64,000 nt of DNA from contig CADEEH010000004.1 of the NCBI GenBank assembly GCA_902826305.1, forward strand, positions 1-64,000. Reading direction: 5' to 3'. Source of the DNA: an uncultured Burkholderiales bacterium (GTDB taxonomy: Bacteria; Pseudomonadota; Gammaproteobacteria; Burkholderiales; Burkholderiaceae_E). This document shows positions 50,294 to 59,764 of this stretch, piece by piece; the first letter of the stretch is position 1; the number at the start of each line of letters is the position of its first letter. The notes below the pieces were generated by a model. It saw nothing but the letters and a program-made list of their open reading frames with translations, was not told the origin of the DNA and made no database searches. A program made the translations under genes and the position numbers.

Positions 50294-51721
50294 GTGCCTG
50301 CCATCACCGATCCGCATCCCCGCCTGTCGGGCACCCGCGCCTCGATCTTCAGGTCGACCTGGCTGCTACTCGCCGTCGTCACCGCGGCGTGGGCGCCCGC
50401 CCTGAACGGCCAGTTCCAGTTCGACGACCTCCACAACATCGTCTTCGATCCGGCGACCGCCGGCGGCGCCGCGTTGCTCGAGCGCCTGGGCAACGGCTTT
50501 CGACCGCTATTGCGCCTAAGCTATGTGCTCGATCATCGGCTCTGGGGCTTCGTGCCTGCGGGCTTCGTGGCGACCAACTTGCTGCTGCACGCACTGACGG
50601 CGATCGGTGTCGCGGCGCTCGCCCGCCGGCGCCTGGGTGGCCACGGCGTGGTGGCCATCGTGGCCGCGGCGATCTTTGCGCTGCAGCCGGCGCACGCGGC
50701 GGTGGTTGCGTCGGCGAGCGGGCGCTCGACCGGGCTGGCGACGCTGCTGATGGTGGTGGCGCTGCTGGCCCATGATCGCGGCGTCGGCGGTGACCGTCGT
50801 CAGGGCTGGCTTGCCCTCGGCTGGATGACGCTGGCGGTTGCTGCGAAGGAGACGGCGCTGGTGTTTCCGGCACTGCTCGTGTTGTGGGAGATGACGCGAC
50901 CGGTGCCGCCGGCCGCACGGGTCATCGCGAGTCGGGTGGCACCGGCGGGGATCCTCGCCGTTGCCTTGCTCGGGATCGCGCTGGCCGGCAGTTCGCGGCT
51001 GCGCGAGATCCTGCAGTTCTCGTTTTCGCTGATGACACCCGTCGAGACGCTGGCTGCCCATGCCGCCGCGTTGCCGATGTCGCTGAGCCTGTGGGTTCGT
51101 CCCTGGGCGCTGTCGATCGAACATCCGCAGTCCTTTGGTGTCGATGCGATGTTTGCCGGTGCCATCGTGCTGGCTTCGGCCGTCGCCGCCGGCTGTTGGG
51201 CGCTTCGCCGCCGGCCGTTGCTGGCGCTTGCGTTGATGTGGCCGATCGTTGCGCTGCTGCCGACCCACGGTGTCATCGCGCGGCTCGATCCGATCGTCGA
51301 GAAGGCGTTGTATTCGGCGTGGATCGGACCAAGCATCGCGCTGGCGGCCGTGGTGGCGCGATGGGGTCGGGGGTTCGGCCGATCTGATGGCCTCGCGGCA
51401 TCGTCGCGCCTCCGGTGGTTGGTCATGCCGCGGACGATCGTGTTGTCGATGGCGCTGTCGGGCGCGATCGCGATCTGTGCCTGGCGTGCCGCGGTCTGGG
51501 CCGACCCCGCCGCGCTGTGGCGCGAGGCGAGCGAGGCTTCGCCGGGCTCCGCGCGCGCCTGGACCAATCGGGCGATCGCCGAGCTCGGCGCGGGCCGCCT
51601 GGCCGCCGCCGAGTCGGCCGTTGTCCGTGCGTTGCAGATCGATCCTCGCGCCGAGGCGGCTTATGAGGCCCGGCGCGCGATATCACTGGCGATGCCGTTG
51701 GCTAGGGAGACTCCACCTTGA
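50294..51721 (+). CDS. polytopic membrane protein, TMTC/GT-C-like with C-terminal TPR
   Basis: The protein is 475 residues from GTG 50294. About ten hydrophobic segments are followed by a short TPR (AWTNRAIAELGAGRLAAAES and on). The first luminal/periplasmic loop contains QFQFDDLHNIVFD, resembling the acidic pair of TMTC/GT-C glycosyltransferases, and SRSTGLATLL and AAKETALVFPALL also fit. It probably transfers a sugar from a lipid-linked donor to a protein or polymer outside the membrane. The stop overlaps the TTG start of the next gene. Confidence 0.7.
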   Translation: MPAITDPHPRLSGTRASIFRSTWLLLAVVTAAWAPALNGQFQFDDLHNIVFDPATAGGAALLERLGNGFRPLLRLSYVLDHRLWGFVPAGFVATNLLLHALTAIGVAALARRRLGGHGVVAIVAAAIFALQPAHAAVVASASGRSTGLATLLMVVALLAHDRGVGGDRRQGWLALGWMTLAVAAKETALVFPALLVLWEMTRPVPPAARVIASRVAPAGILAVALLGIALAGSSRLREILQFSFSLMTPVETLAAHAAALPMSLSLWVRPWALSIEHPQSFGVDAMFAGAIVLASAVAAGCWALRRRPLLALALMWPIVALLPTHGVIARLDPIVEKALYSAWIGPSIALAAVVARWGRGFGRSDGLAASSRLRWLVMPRTIVLSMALSGAIAICAWRAAVWADPAALWREASEASPGSARAWTNRAIAELGAGRLAAAESAVVRALQIDPRAEAAYEARRAISLAMPLARETPP

Positions 51722-52431
51722 ATCGCAGACTCCTCGTCGTGTTCATCTGCGGCCTGATGATGGCCGCCGCCGCGCCCCCACCGGCCCGGGCGTTGTCGCC
51801 GGGATGTGACCAGTGTGCGGACCTGCCGGCGCTGTATCGCGAACTGCTCGAGCAGGAGTTCCTGCGCAACCGCTTCGACCGCTGGGTCCGTGAAGCCTAC
51901 TACCCGATATCGATCGCCGAGATGCAGCGGATCGCGGTGAACGCACTCAATGCCGCGATGGCCGGTGACCTTTACGGTGTGCTGGCGCCGACCGGCACCG
52001 GCGCTGCAACGGGTGGGGCCGCTCCGGCCTATGGCACCGACCTCGAGGCCTGCGGCCTGGTCCAGTACGTCAAGGACAAGGACGGCAAGCAGGTGCAGCG
52101 GCCGGTCACGCCCGGACAGGTGCGCTCGGCGCTGTGCAAGCCGCTCGCCGAATACACGCTGGTCCACGAGGAACACCACCAGAAGACCTGTCGCGCGGGT
52201 GGCCTGAAGACGGTCGAGCAGTTCGCGAAGGACGACCGCGAGGCGTACCAGGCGGGCATCGGGGTGCTTCGCAGACACATCGCCGATCTCGCGGGCCGGT
52301 GCGGCTGGAGCGGGTCGAGCAGCGGGACGAAACCGGACGGCACCGCCACGGTCCCGACGCCGCCGCAGATCGCATCCCTGAAGGATGCGACGAAGGCCAA
52401 GGCGAACCTGCTCAACCGCGCGACCCGGTGA
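51718..52431 (+). CDS. exported protein with HExxH-like site
   Basis: The protein is 237 residues from TTG 51718 overlapping the previous stop (TTGA). A signal peptide (LLVVFICGLMMAAAAPPPARA) is followed by a CDQC pair. LVHEEHHQKTC near residue 145 fits HExxH, the zinc-protease motif; a third ligand is not obvious. The tail is Gly/Ser/Thr-rich. Coupled translation with the TMTC-like gene suggests a shared role, perhaps processing or modification of an exported protein. Family not recognised. Confidence 0.6.
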   Translation: MNRRLLVVFICGLMMAAAAPPPARALSPGCDQCADLPALYRELLEQEFLRNRFDRWVREAYYPISIAEMQRIAVNALNAAMAGDLYGVLAPTGTGAATGGAAPAYGTDLEACGLVQYVKDKDGKQVQRPVTPGQVRSALCKPLAEYTLVHEEHHQKTCRAGGLKTVEQFAKDDREAYQAGIGVLRRHIADLAGRCGWSGSSSGTKPDGTATVPTPPQIASLKDATKAKANLLNRATR

Positions 52432-52436
52432 CTGCC

Positions 52437-53351
52437 ATGCACGAGATGTTGATTGCGATTCTGATGATCATCGGCGGCGGCCGACTCGACCTGCCGCCGG
52501 CCGAGGTGCAGCAGCGCTTCGCGCAGGAATGTGTCGACGGCAAGTGGGGCGAGTCCTGCCCGGCGCTGCGTACCGAACTCGAAGTCGAGCTGTACGGCGA
52601 GCTGCGCACGCTGGCGCTGTCGCGCGAGTCGATCCCGCGCGAGGTGCTGCTCGCCGCGGCGCGAGCGAAGTTCCCGCCGCTCGCCGAGATCGGCCTGCGG
52701 CGGCTCGAATCGATCCAGTCGCCGGCCGAACGCGACGGCGTCGCCGCGGCGGTCGATCATCCGTCGCCGGCGATCCGTACGCGTGCACGGCGCCTGCTGG
52801 AGGCCCACGGGGATGTGTGGGCCAAGTCGCTCGGCCGCTGGTGGGCCGAATCGAACGCCGACGGCTGGGACGTGCTGCTGCCGGACCAGGTGCCGATGGC
52901 CGCGCAGCTCGGCCTGGTGTCGGTGGACAAGCTGCGTTATCGCTTCTTCGCCAGCACGCCGGGGCGAGCCGTCTTCACCACCGCGCTCGCCCCGGAGGCG
53001 GCGCTGGCGATGGTGGCACCCGGCAGGAAGACGCACGCCGGCACCGAGGTCCTCGCAACCCCGAAGCAGATGGACGCGTTCAACGCATCGCTCAAGGAGA
53101 TCGAGACGCAGATGCGCGAGGCGATGGCCAAGGGCGACTACAAGAAGATGGAGGAGATCTCGCGCGCGATGGCGAAGGCGTCCCAGGGACTGTCCGGCAA
53201 CGACACACTCGGCATCCAGCTCGAAAAGGAATTCGCGGCTGACCCCTCGGCACGTTACGTCCGCCTCGACAACGGCAAGGGCCGGCCGATCCAGGCCGCC
53301 GTCGGGCGCGACGCGGCGTTGGGGGAGACGGTGATGGTGGTGCGGTATTGA
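52437..53351 (+). CDS. hypothetical protein of 304 residues
   Basis: It starts at ATG 52437, five bases after the previous stop. A short hydrophobic start (MLIAILMIIGGG) could be a signal or anchor. The middle holds an armadillo/HEAT-like helical part (EVLLAAARAKFPPLAEIGLR, SPAIRTRARRLLEAHG). Near 240-270 a charged coiled coil (MREAMAKGDYKKMEEISRAM) follows. No function is recognised. It ends the three-gene group with the TMTC-like protein. Confidence 0.6.
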   Translation: MHEMLIAILMIIGGGRLDLPPAEVQQRFAQECVDGKWGESCPALRTELEVELYGELRTLALSRESIPREVLLAAARAKFPPLAEIGLRRLESIQSPAERDGVAAAVDHPSPAIRTRARRLLEAHGDVWAKSLGRWWAESNADGWDVLLPDQVPMAAQLGLVSVDKLRYRFFASTPGRAVFTTALAPEAALAMVAPGRKTHAGTEVLATPKQMDAFNASLKEIETQMREAMAKGDYKKMEEISRAMAKASQGLSGNDTLGIQLEKEFAADPSARYVRLDNGKGRPIQAAVGRDAALGETVMVVRY

Positions 53352-53890
53352 GCGTGTGGCAGGTCTGGTGGCCCTTGGCAGTCATCCTCGAAAGCTATGG
53401 CTGCAGGCGTAGCGTCTCCCAACGAGGAGCTTGAACTTCCTTCTGCAGCTGCGCCGCCATTGCGCTGACTGGCCAGCACCTGGGTCGCCTGCAATCGAGC
53501 CGTGCTCGATGTGCGCGAGGGACGACTCGGCGCCGCAGTGCGCGACGGGCTCGTGATCGGCGCATCGGGCAGCGCCGTGGTCGATGGCTCGACTCGCAGG
53601 GCCATTTTTGTTCTCGTTCACGTAGCGACCGGTCGATCGTAGCGCCGCGAGGAGATAACGCCTATGGGGTATCAGGCACGGCCTTGCAGTCGGTGTAGCC
53701 GCCGCGTGCTCACCGTTGCCATGTTCCCGGGATATCGCGCCTCGGATGCCATCGCTACCGTGGCATCGTCGATGAATGGCGCGAGGATGCATCCCGTTGC
53801 GACAGCAACGCGTTGCGCATCGCCCGCCCGGCAGAAGAAGACTGGCCCCGCCCTTTCTCCCGACATGTGCCAACACCAAGGGGGATTCTC
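53352..53890. other. gap without a recognisable gene
   Basis: It should contain the promoter for the protease/cytochrome pair. The frame upstream of 53891 stays open but the 26 extra codons look non-coding, and a GGGGG ribosome site precedes the ATG at 53891. Confidence 0.4.
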
Positions 53891-56800
53891 ATGGCCACTC
53901 TTTCCGCCAAGTTCGACATGTCTGTTCGCAACGCCGCCTGGTTGCCCGCTGGCGCGCGAAAGGACGATTCACTTCTCGTTGCCATCGACGGTGATGGCTC
54001 CGTTCATCGGATGTCGTTGGACGACGGCAGTCTCGTTGCCATCGGAGGCGGCTATACGCAGCCGGTTGCCCTGGCCGCCTCTGCCGACGGCAAGCGGGTG
54101 TACGTCGCGGACCAGATCGGCAGGAACCGTGCCGCGCTGTACGAGGCGGACGCCGACCAGACCGATCGCAGCCGGGCACGACCACTCGCGCAGATCGCGG
54201 GCAGCCCCCGTCAGATGGTGGTGCTGGACAACACACTCGTCATCGCGGATCCGACGACGCGTGCACTCGTCGTCTGCGACCTGGGCACCCTCGGGGTCAA
54301 ACGCGTCGCGACCGGACTGGCCTCGCCCACGGGTGTGGCAGCCGCAGGTGAGAACCAGGTCTACGTCGCGGAGAGTGGCGCATCGCGTGTACGTCTGGTC
54401 GAGCTGCTGAAGAGCCGTTCGTCGCTCGTGCGGTTGGGCCTGACCGGTGTGCAGGGACTGACCTCCGACCCCGACGGCAAGCGCCTCGTTGCAGCCCAGC
54501 AGACACCCGCCGGCGGGATCGTCTCGGCTTACATGCCGGCGGCCGCGCCGGAGCAGTTGGCGGATCTCGGTTCGTCTGCCAGGCCGCTGGTGGCCTGGGA
54601 GTTCCGGAACCGCCTGATCGTGGCCGACGAGCGCGGCATCTTCTGGTATGACCTCGCGCGACCGGTCGGCGACCCGGTCCGGATCCGGCTGCAGGACAGC
54701 AATCCGTTCGCCGGAAGCTACCAGCGAATCATCGTCGACACCGGGACCAGCGGGCTCGCACTCGAAGGGCTCGACTTCAACTTCCCCGACGGCGAGGCGG
54801 CAGGCGCCATCTCGTTGTCCCAGGACGACGACTCCGCTCCGAACGAGGTGATGCTGCTGGTCGGTTACGCACCGGGCTCGCACAAGCTGGAAGTGGTCGA
54901 TCGCGCGACCGGCACCGTCGTCGGTCGTGCGGAGTTCGTGATCACGACCGCCTGGTCCGACCGACTGGCGAGTCCCTCGCGGTGGAACGTCGGCACCCTT
55001 TCGGATTTCACCACCGGATACACCTGGGGCGGCGGGCCGGGCGTGCCCCAGAACGTCGATGTGATCCGGCAGCAGGGTACACGCAACATCTGCATTCTCA
55101 CGGTCGATGTCAGCGATGCCCGCTATCCGACCGGAGCGGCGTATACCGCCATCGCGACGCGGTGGTTCAACGGGGCCGTCGGCACCACGCCGGATGCGGA
55201 CGGCAAGGTGCGCAGCGCCCGCGCCTATTTCAACGAGATATCCAACGGCGATTTCACGCTGTCGCTGGTCAGTGGCGCGGTACAGGCCATCAGCCTTGCC
55301 ACCAACTGGGCGAGCAACTTCGTGATGATGCCGACGCCCTGGCCCGGCAACAGCTTCCAGCCCGTCAATGCCCAGGCCTTCGCGCAGGCATGCATCTCCG
55401 CCGCCACGGCGCTGGTCGACGGCAGCGGCAACCCGCTGCTCGACTTCCAGCAGATCCGCACGTTGATCCTGGTGGTGCGCTCGGCGGTTGCGCCCGGCGT
55501 CGACAACTTCTTCTGGCCCCAGGCCTGGGGCGGGTCGTTCACCGTGCCCGGCGGCACGTCGAACATCGCGGTGCTCGGCATGCCCGATGACTGGGACACC
55601 GTACGCGATACCCGCGCGATTCACGAGACCCTGGCCCACGAAATCGGTCACAACCTCGGCATGCCCGACCTGTACACCAACGCCAATCCTGCCTTCACGC
55701 CGCAGATCCAGGCTCGGGATGTGACGAACTTCGATCTGATGAGCAACGATAGTGAACTCCCGTCGCTGAGCATCGGGCAGAAGCTCGAGCTGGGCTGGAC
55801 GCGCCCCGAGTGGGTGACGCCCCTGGACTTCTCGCGTTCGACCATTCCGTTCGATCAGACCTTCACGTTGCACGCGGTCGAACTCGGCGCTCCGCCTCCG
55901 GGACGCTCGAGTGCCATCGAGGTCCGCATCGCCGATGGCCGGAACTACTACTTCGAGTACCGGAGCGAGCAGGATCCGCACATCGCCGACCAGGGACTCG
56001 ATGTCGCCGGCGACACGGCGGATCGGGCGGTGCTGGGCACCGAGGTGCTGTCGCAGTCGTTCAGCTTCCCGATCGCCCAGCCCCACGTCGTGCGGCTGAG
56101 CCGGGACCCGGAAAACGAAAACGGGTTCTACGTCTCGGGGCAGAACTATCGCGAGACCGACAGCACCAGCCCGATGGCGATCGCCGACTTCGTGATGGAC
56201 GTGCTCTCGACCGGCGACGACAGCGCCCAGGTCCGCATCCGCTACGGCACCAACGGGCGGCCCGATCTGTCGATCCGCCCCTGGCCTGGCGGCGACAACT
56301 GGCAGAGCCCGGACATCGAGGTGCGCAACGACCGTGCGACCGCGGACCCGGCACGCTGGGCCAACGTGCCCTGGATCGGCCACGCCAACACCGTCGTCGC
56401 GCGTTATCGCAATCGCGGCCCGGTGACCGCGCGCAACGTTCGGGTCGAGTTCTTCATCAAGGACTTCACCGTCGGCGGCGCACCGGAGGCGCTGCTGGGC
56501 ACCGACACCCGCGACGTGCCGCCGGAATCGGTCAGCCCCGTGGTCGAGTTCACGACGAATTGGATCCCGACCAGCGACGGGCACCGCTGTGTTCGTGTCG
56601 GCACGCCGTTGTACATCGACACCAGTGTCAACCCGAACATCGTCGAGCTCTCCGACTCGAACAACTCGGCCCAGTCGAACTACACCCGGTACATCGCGGC
56701 CACCAGCTCGCCGGCCCGGCGCGGCATCACCCACGTGACGCTGCACAACCCGTTCTCGCAAGCGACCGACATCTACGTGATCCCGCAGATCCGCGGCGAA

Positions 56801-57346
56801 TTCGCCCGGTTCTACCGCCTGTACCTGGAACACGCCTCGCTCAAGCTGCAGCCCGGGGAATCCCGCAAGGTCCGGATCATGCTGGAGTCGATGTTCGGTG
56901 ACCCGCGCGTGCCGGAGCTGTCGCCCGACCGGATCAACCAGAAGTTCTTCTTCGAGGAAACCCTCGTCAGCCTGCGCGGCTACGGCATCCCGCCCGACGG
57001 CGTCGGCCATCCGGTCCTGCTCGGTGGCGTCGGCATCCGCGTCGGATCGGCACGCGGCACGCGCTTCGATCCGTTCGGTTGGGATCCGGCCAATGGCCTG
57101 ATCCGCGGGCACGTGGCCGTCAAGGCCACCGGCGCCCCTGCCCCCGGCTTCGTGCTGCTCACGTTCGAGGGCGAAGAGCCAAGGCTGGGCACCAGTGTGA
57201 AGGTGCCGCTGGATGCACAAGGCAACTTCACTTTCCGGGGCGGGCGCGACGCACTCGACAAGTTCAAGGCGAAGAAGATCCTCGGACACTATCCGGGCGC
57301 GCCCGGGTATGGGCCCAGCGATCCCGAGCACGTCCTGGCGATCTGA
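53891..57346 (+). CDS. large beta-propeller plus M6-like metalloprotease
   Basis: The protein is 1151 residues, with no signal peptide at the chosen ATG. Residues ~10-270 repeat strand-rich units of a beta-propeller (for example GDGSVHRMSLDDGSLVAIGG). The zinc site HEIGHNLGMPDLY near residue 583 is HExxHxxGxxD, typical of M6 (immune-inhibitor-A-like) peptidases, and MSNDSELPSLS fits the Met-turn region. C-terminal parts include CARDB-like adhesion strands and a serine/arginine-rich end. It is followed by a di-haem protein gene. It is probably exported or surface-bound by an unknown route. Confidence 0.75.
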   Translation: MATLSAKFDMSVRNAAWLPAGARKDDSLLVAIDGDGSVHRMSLDDGSLVAIGGGYTQPVALAASADGKRVYVADQIGRNRAALYEADADQTDRSRARPLAQIAGSPRQMVVLDNTLVIADPTTRALVVCDLGTLGVKRVATGLASPTGVAAAGENQVYVAESGASRVRLVELLKSRSSLVRLGLTGVQGLTSDPDGKRLVAAQQTPAGGIVSAYMPAAAPEQLADLGSSARPLVAWEFRNRLIVADERGIFWYDLARPVGDPVRIRLQDSNPFAGSYQRIIVDTGTSGLALEGLDFNFPDGEAAGAISLSQDDDSAPNEVMLLVGYAPGSHKLEVVDRATGTVVGRAEFVITTAWSDRLASPSRWNVGTLSDFTTGYTWGGGPGVPQNVDVIRQQGTRNICILTVDVSDARYPTGAAYTAIATRWFNGAVGTTPDADGKVRSARAYFNEISNGDFTLSLVSGAVQAISLATNWASNFVMMPTPWPGNSFQPVNAQAFAQACISAATALVDGSGNPLLDFQQIRTLILVVRSAVAPGVDNFFWPQAWGGSFTVPGGTSNIAVLGMPDDWDTVRDTRAIHETLAHEIGHNLGMPDLYTNANPAFTPQIQARDVTNFDLMSNDSELPSLSIGQKLELGWTRPEWVTPLDFSRSTIPFDQTFTLHAVELGAPPPGRSSAIEVRIADGRNYYFEYRSEQDPHIADQGLDVAGDTADRAVLGTEVLSQSFSFPIAQPHVVRLSRDPENENGFYVSGQNYRETDSTSPMAIADFVMDVLSTGDDSAQVRIRYGTNGRPDLSIRPWPGGDNWQSPDIEVRNDRATADPARWANVPWIGHANTVVARYRNRGPVTARNVRVEFFIKDFTVGGAPEALLGTDTRDVPPESVSPVVEFTTNWIPTSDGHRCVRVGTPLYIDTSVNPNIVELSDSNNSAQSNYTRYIAATSSPARRGITHVTLHNPFSQATDIYVIPQIRGEFARFYRLYLEHASLKLQPGESRKVRIMLESMFGDPRVPELSPDRINQKFFFEETLVSLRGYGIPPDGVGHPVLLGGVGIRVGSARGTRFDPFGWDPANGLIRGHVAVKATGAPAPGFVLLTFEGEEPRLGTSVKVPLDAQGNFTFRGGRDALDKFKAKKILGHYPGAPGYGPSDPEHVLAI

Positions 57347-57372
57347 CCCCAACCGGCGGTACGGAGGTTGAC

Positions 57373-59709
57373 ATGCGCACTCATCTCGTCCTGACGTTCC
57401 TGCTTGTCCTGGCGGCTCTTGCGAGGGGCGGTGCCATCACGGCAGCGCGAGCGCAGGACAACGCTGCGCCGATCGCCTACATGGGCCACGGCGCCTTCTT
57501 CGATACGTCCGGCAAACAGATCGTACCCACCGAGAAGTTCATCCGCGGCGCGCTCGGCTGGTACCGCACCGAGGCGGCAAAGCGGGTTCCCGCCGCCGAG
57601 CGCGCGGCGTTCGAGCGCCGGCTCGGGGCCGCCCGCCAGTCGCCGGGCCTGACCGTCAACCAGCAGCTGATGCTCGAGCTCCGTGCCGTCGACGGGCTCC
57701 TCGCCAAAGCGAAGCCGGCACCTGCCGATGAGCAGCACCGGCTGGGGCTCAACGGCTTGTCCTACGTCCTCCAGTTCGAGCTGCCGAAGAACGACGAGGA
57801 CCTGCTCGGCGTGTATGCCCGGCCCGTCGACCTGGGACAGGACTTCGAGCGCAACCTCCGGAAGTTCGGCCTCGGGCGGGCCAACGTCACCGTGCGCTCG
57901 GCCACGCTCAATTCCGGCCAGGCCTATGCTGTCGAATGCGGCAATAACGGCGTGCCGTTCCCCCCGCCGATCGGTGATTCGCGCTGGGTCAGCCAGGGCT
58001 TCATCCCGACGGACCAGCTTTTCCTCGTCAATGCGAACGTGGAGGTGATGACCTACCAGAGTTCGAGCCCCGAGGGCATGTGCATCGCGTTGCCGCGCTC
58101 GAACCATCCCAACGGCAACCTGGTGGCACTCGATGGTGTCATCTGCCTCGGCAAGCGGGCCTCGCCCATCACGGGGAAGTCCACCGTCTGCTTCTGGGAC
58201 AACCAGATGAACGGTAGTTCCTTCACCTTCACCAGGGGGACCAGCATCCCGATCGGCTGGAACGATCCGATGCAGGTCAATCCCAACCCGTCGGGCCGAT
58301 TCATGAGCGGGGGCGCGCAGCTCACCAGCGGCCCTGCCGGCAAATGCACCGATTGCCACGCGGGGCAGAATCCCTACATCGTCCATCCCCGCAATCCGGT
58401 TCCGCCGCTGCCGTTCGGTCAGCCGCAGAATGCAGCGGCCGAAACGGTGCTCGGCAAGCTCGCCAACGCACCGTTGAACCTGCCGATGTTCGGTGACACC
58501 TGGTACGACCCTTTGGTCCTCGCCTCATGGCCCCAGAACGACAAGCGCCTGAACGACATCTATCTGCCCGGTGCATGTCTGGGCTGCCACAGCGCCGGCG
58601 GCAGCGGCGGCCAGTTGCCCCATCTGTCGACGAGCATCCCAGGTTATTGCGGCAGGGTGCTGGGCCAGGCCATCCAGACGGGGGTTCCGCACTCGATGCC
58701 GCAGTCCAACCCCGGAAGCGCCGCCAACAATGTGGACGTCAAGGCGATCGCGGATCTGATGGCCTCGGCGACCAATCCGAGCCCCTTCTGCGCCATCGGG
58801 CCGACGGCCGGCCCCTCGGATCGAGGCGATCCCCACATCGTGACCACCAACGGCATCGCCTTCGACTTCCATTCCGCCGGCGAATTCGTGGCCCTGACGG
58901 ATCGCGATTCGGGCTTCGAACTTCAGACGCGGCAGAGCCCGGTGCTCACCAGTTTCACGCCCGGGCCCAATCCCTATACCGGTCTTTCGAGTTGCGTCAG
59001 CCTCAACACCGCCGTCGCCCTGATGATGGGCAAGCATCGTGTCACCTACCAGCCGTCGGGCAAGGGACGCGACGGCGGCCTGCAACTGCGCATCGACGGA
59101 CGCCCGACGGCCGTGCCTCGCAGCACGGTCGACCTCGGCGGCGGCAACTTCATCAAGCCAAATGGCGGCGGCAGCCTGACCATGGGCATGGCCGACGGCA
59201 CCCGCGTGATCGCCACGCCGCAGTTCTGGGACTCCCAGGGCTACTGGTATCTCGACGTGGAGGTGATCAAGACCACGGCCCGCGCCGGCATCATGGGACA
59301 CATCGCGGCGGGCGAATGGCTTCCTCGGGGTGGCGATGGTTCGAACTTCGGCCCGATGCCCGCACCCATTTCCGACCGCTTCGATGTCCTGAACGTCAAG
59401 TTCGCCGATTCATGGCGCGTGACGGACAAGTCGAGCCTGTTCGACTACGACAGCAGTCAATCGACCCGGGACTTCACCGATCCGGACTGGCCGTCGAAGC
59501 AGAACGACTGCCGCAAGAGCACGCTGCCCGGGCCGCTCGTGCAGGAGCCGGTCTCTCCCGACACCGCCAAGCGGGTCTGCGCGGCCGTCAAGGATGGCGC
59601 CGCGCGCGAGCAGTGTCTGTTCGACGTGCAGGTGATGGGCGACATCGGCGTGCACAAGGGCTACCTGCGCACCCTCAGGCATCGCGCCGCCGTGGGCGCG
59701 ACGAAGTAG
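57373..59709 (+). CDS. secreted di-haem protein fused to a von Willebrand factor D-type domain
   Basis: The protein is 778 residues with a Sec signal (LVLTFLLVLAALARGGA) and a GGAGG site before ATG 57373. Two CXXCH haem sites, CTDCH near 324 and CLGCH near 400, lie in the middle. From about 485 to 610 a vWD domain appears: GDPHIVTTNGIAFDFHSAGE (the classic GDPHxxTxDGxxFDF start) and later KHRVTYQ. Haem plus vWD in one chain is rare. It lies 26 bp after the protease gene, so the two are probably made together and act outside the cell or in the periplasm. Confidence 0.82.
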   Translation: MRTHLVLTFLLVLAALARGGAITAARAQDNAAPIAYMGHGAFFDTSGKQIVPTEKFIRGALGWYRTEAAKRVPAAERAAFERRLGAARQSPGLTVNQQLMLELRAVDGLLAKAKPAPADEQHRLGLNGLSYVLQFELPKNDEDLLGVYARPVDLGQDFERNLRKFGLGRANVTVRSATLNSGQAYAVECGNNGVPFPPPIGDSRWVSQGFIPTDQLFLVNANVEVMTYQSSSPEGMCIALPRSNHPNGNLVALDGVICLGKRASPITGKSTVCFWDNQMNGSSFTFTRGTSIPIGWNDPMQVNPNPSGRFMSGGAQLTSGPAGKCTDCHAGQNPYIVHPRNPVPPLPFGQPQNAAAETVLGKLANAPLNLPMFGDTWYDPLVLASWPQNDKRLNDIYLPGACLGCHSAGGSGGQLPHLSTSIPGYCGRVLGQAIQTGVPHSMPQSNPGSAANNVDVKAIADLMASATNPSPFCAIGPTAGPSDRGDPHIVTTNGIAFDFHSAGEFVALTDRDSGFELQTRQSPVLTSFTPGPNPYTGLSSCVSLNTAVALMMGKHRVTYQPSGKGRDGGLQLRIDGRPTAVPRSTVDLGGGNFIKPNGGGSLTMGMADGTRVIATPQFWDSQGYWYLDVEVIKTTARAGIMGHIAAGEWLPRGGDGSNFGPMPAPISDRFDVLNVKFADSWRVTDKSSLFDYDSSQSTRDFTDPDWPSKQNDCRKSTLPGPLVQEPVSPDTAKRVCAAVKDGAAREQCLFDVQVMGDIGVHKGYLRTLRHRAAVGATK

Positions 59710-59724
59710 GCGAGTGGGACACGC

Positions 59725-59748
59725 GTCGCCCGCCCTTCGGGCGGCGAC
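59725..59748. terminator. bidirectional hairpin between convergent genes
   Basis: GTCGCC(C)GCCC and GGGCGGCGAC pair with one bulged C around a tiny TTC loop, 15 bp after the cytochrome/vWD stop and 17 bp before the stop of the opposing gene. Confidence 0.7.
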
Positions 59749-59764
59749 GACCGGCCCCCCCGAC

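Noticed and set aside
53969-57352. 1127-codon minus-strand open frame
   Set aside because: It mirrors the propeller/metalloprotease gene, whose HExxH motif and strands are clear on the plus strand.
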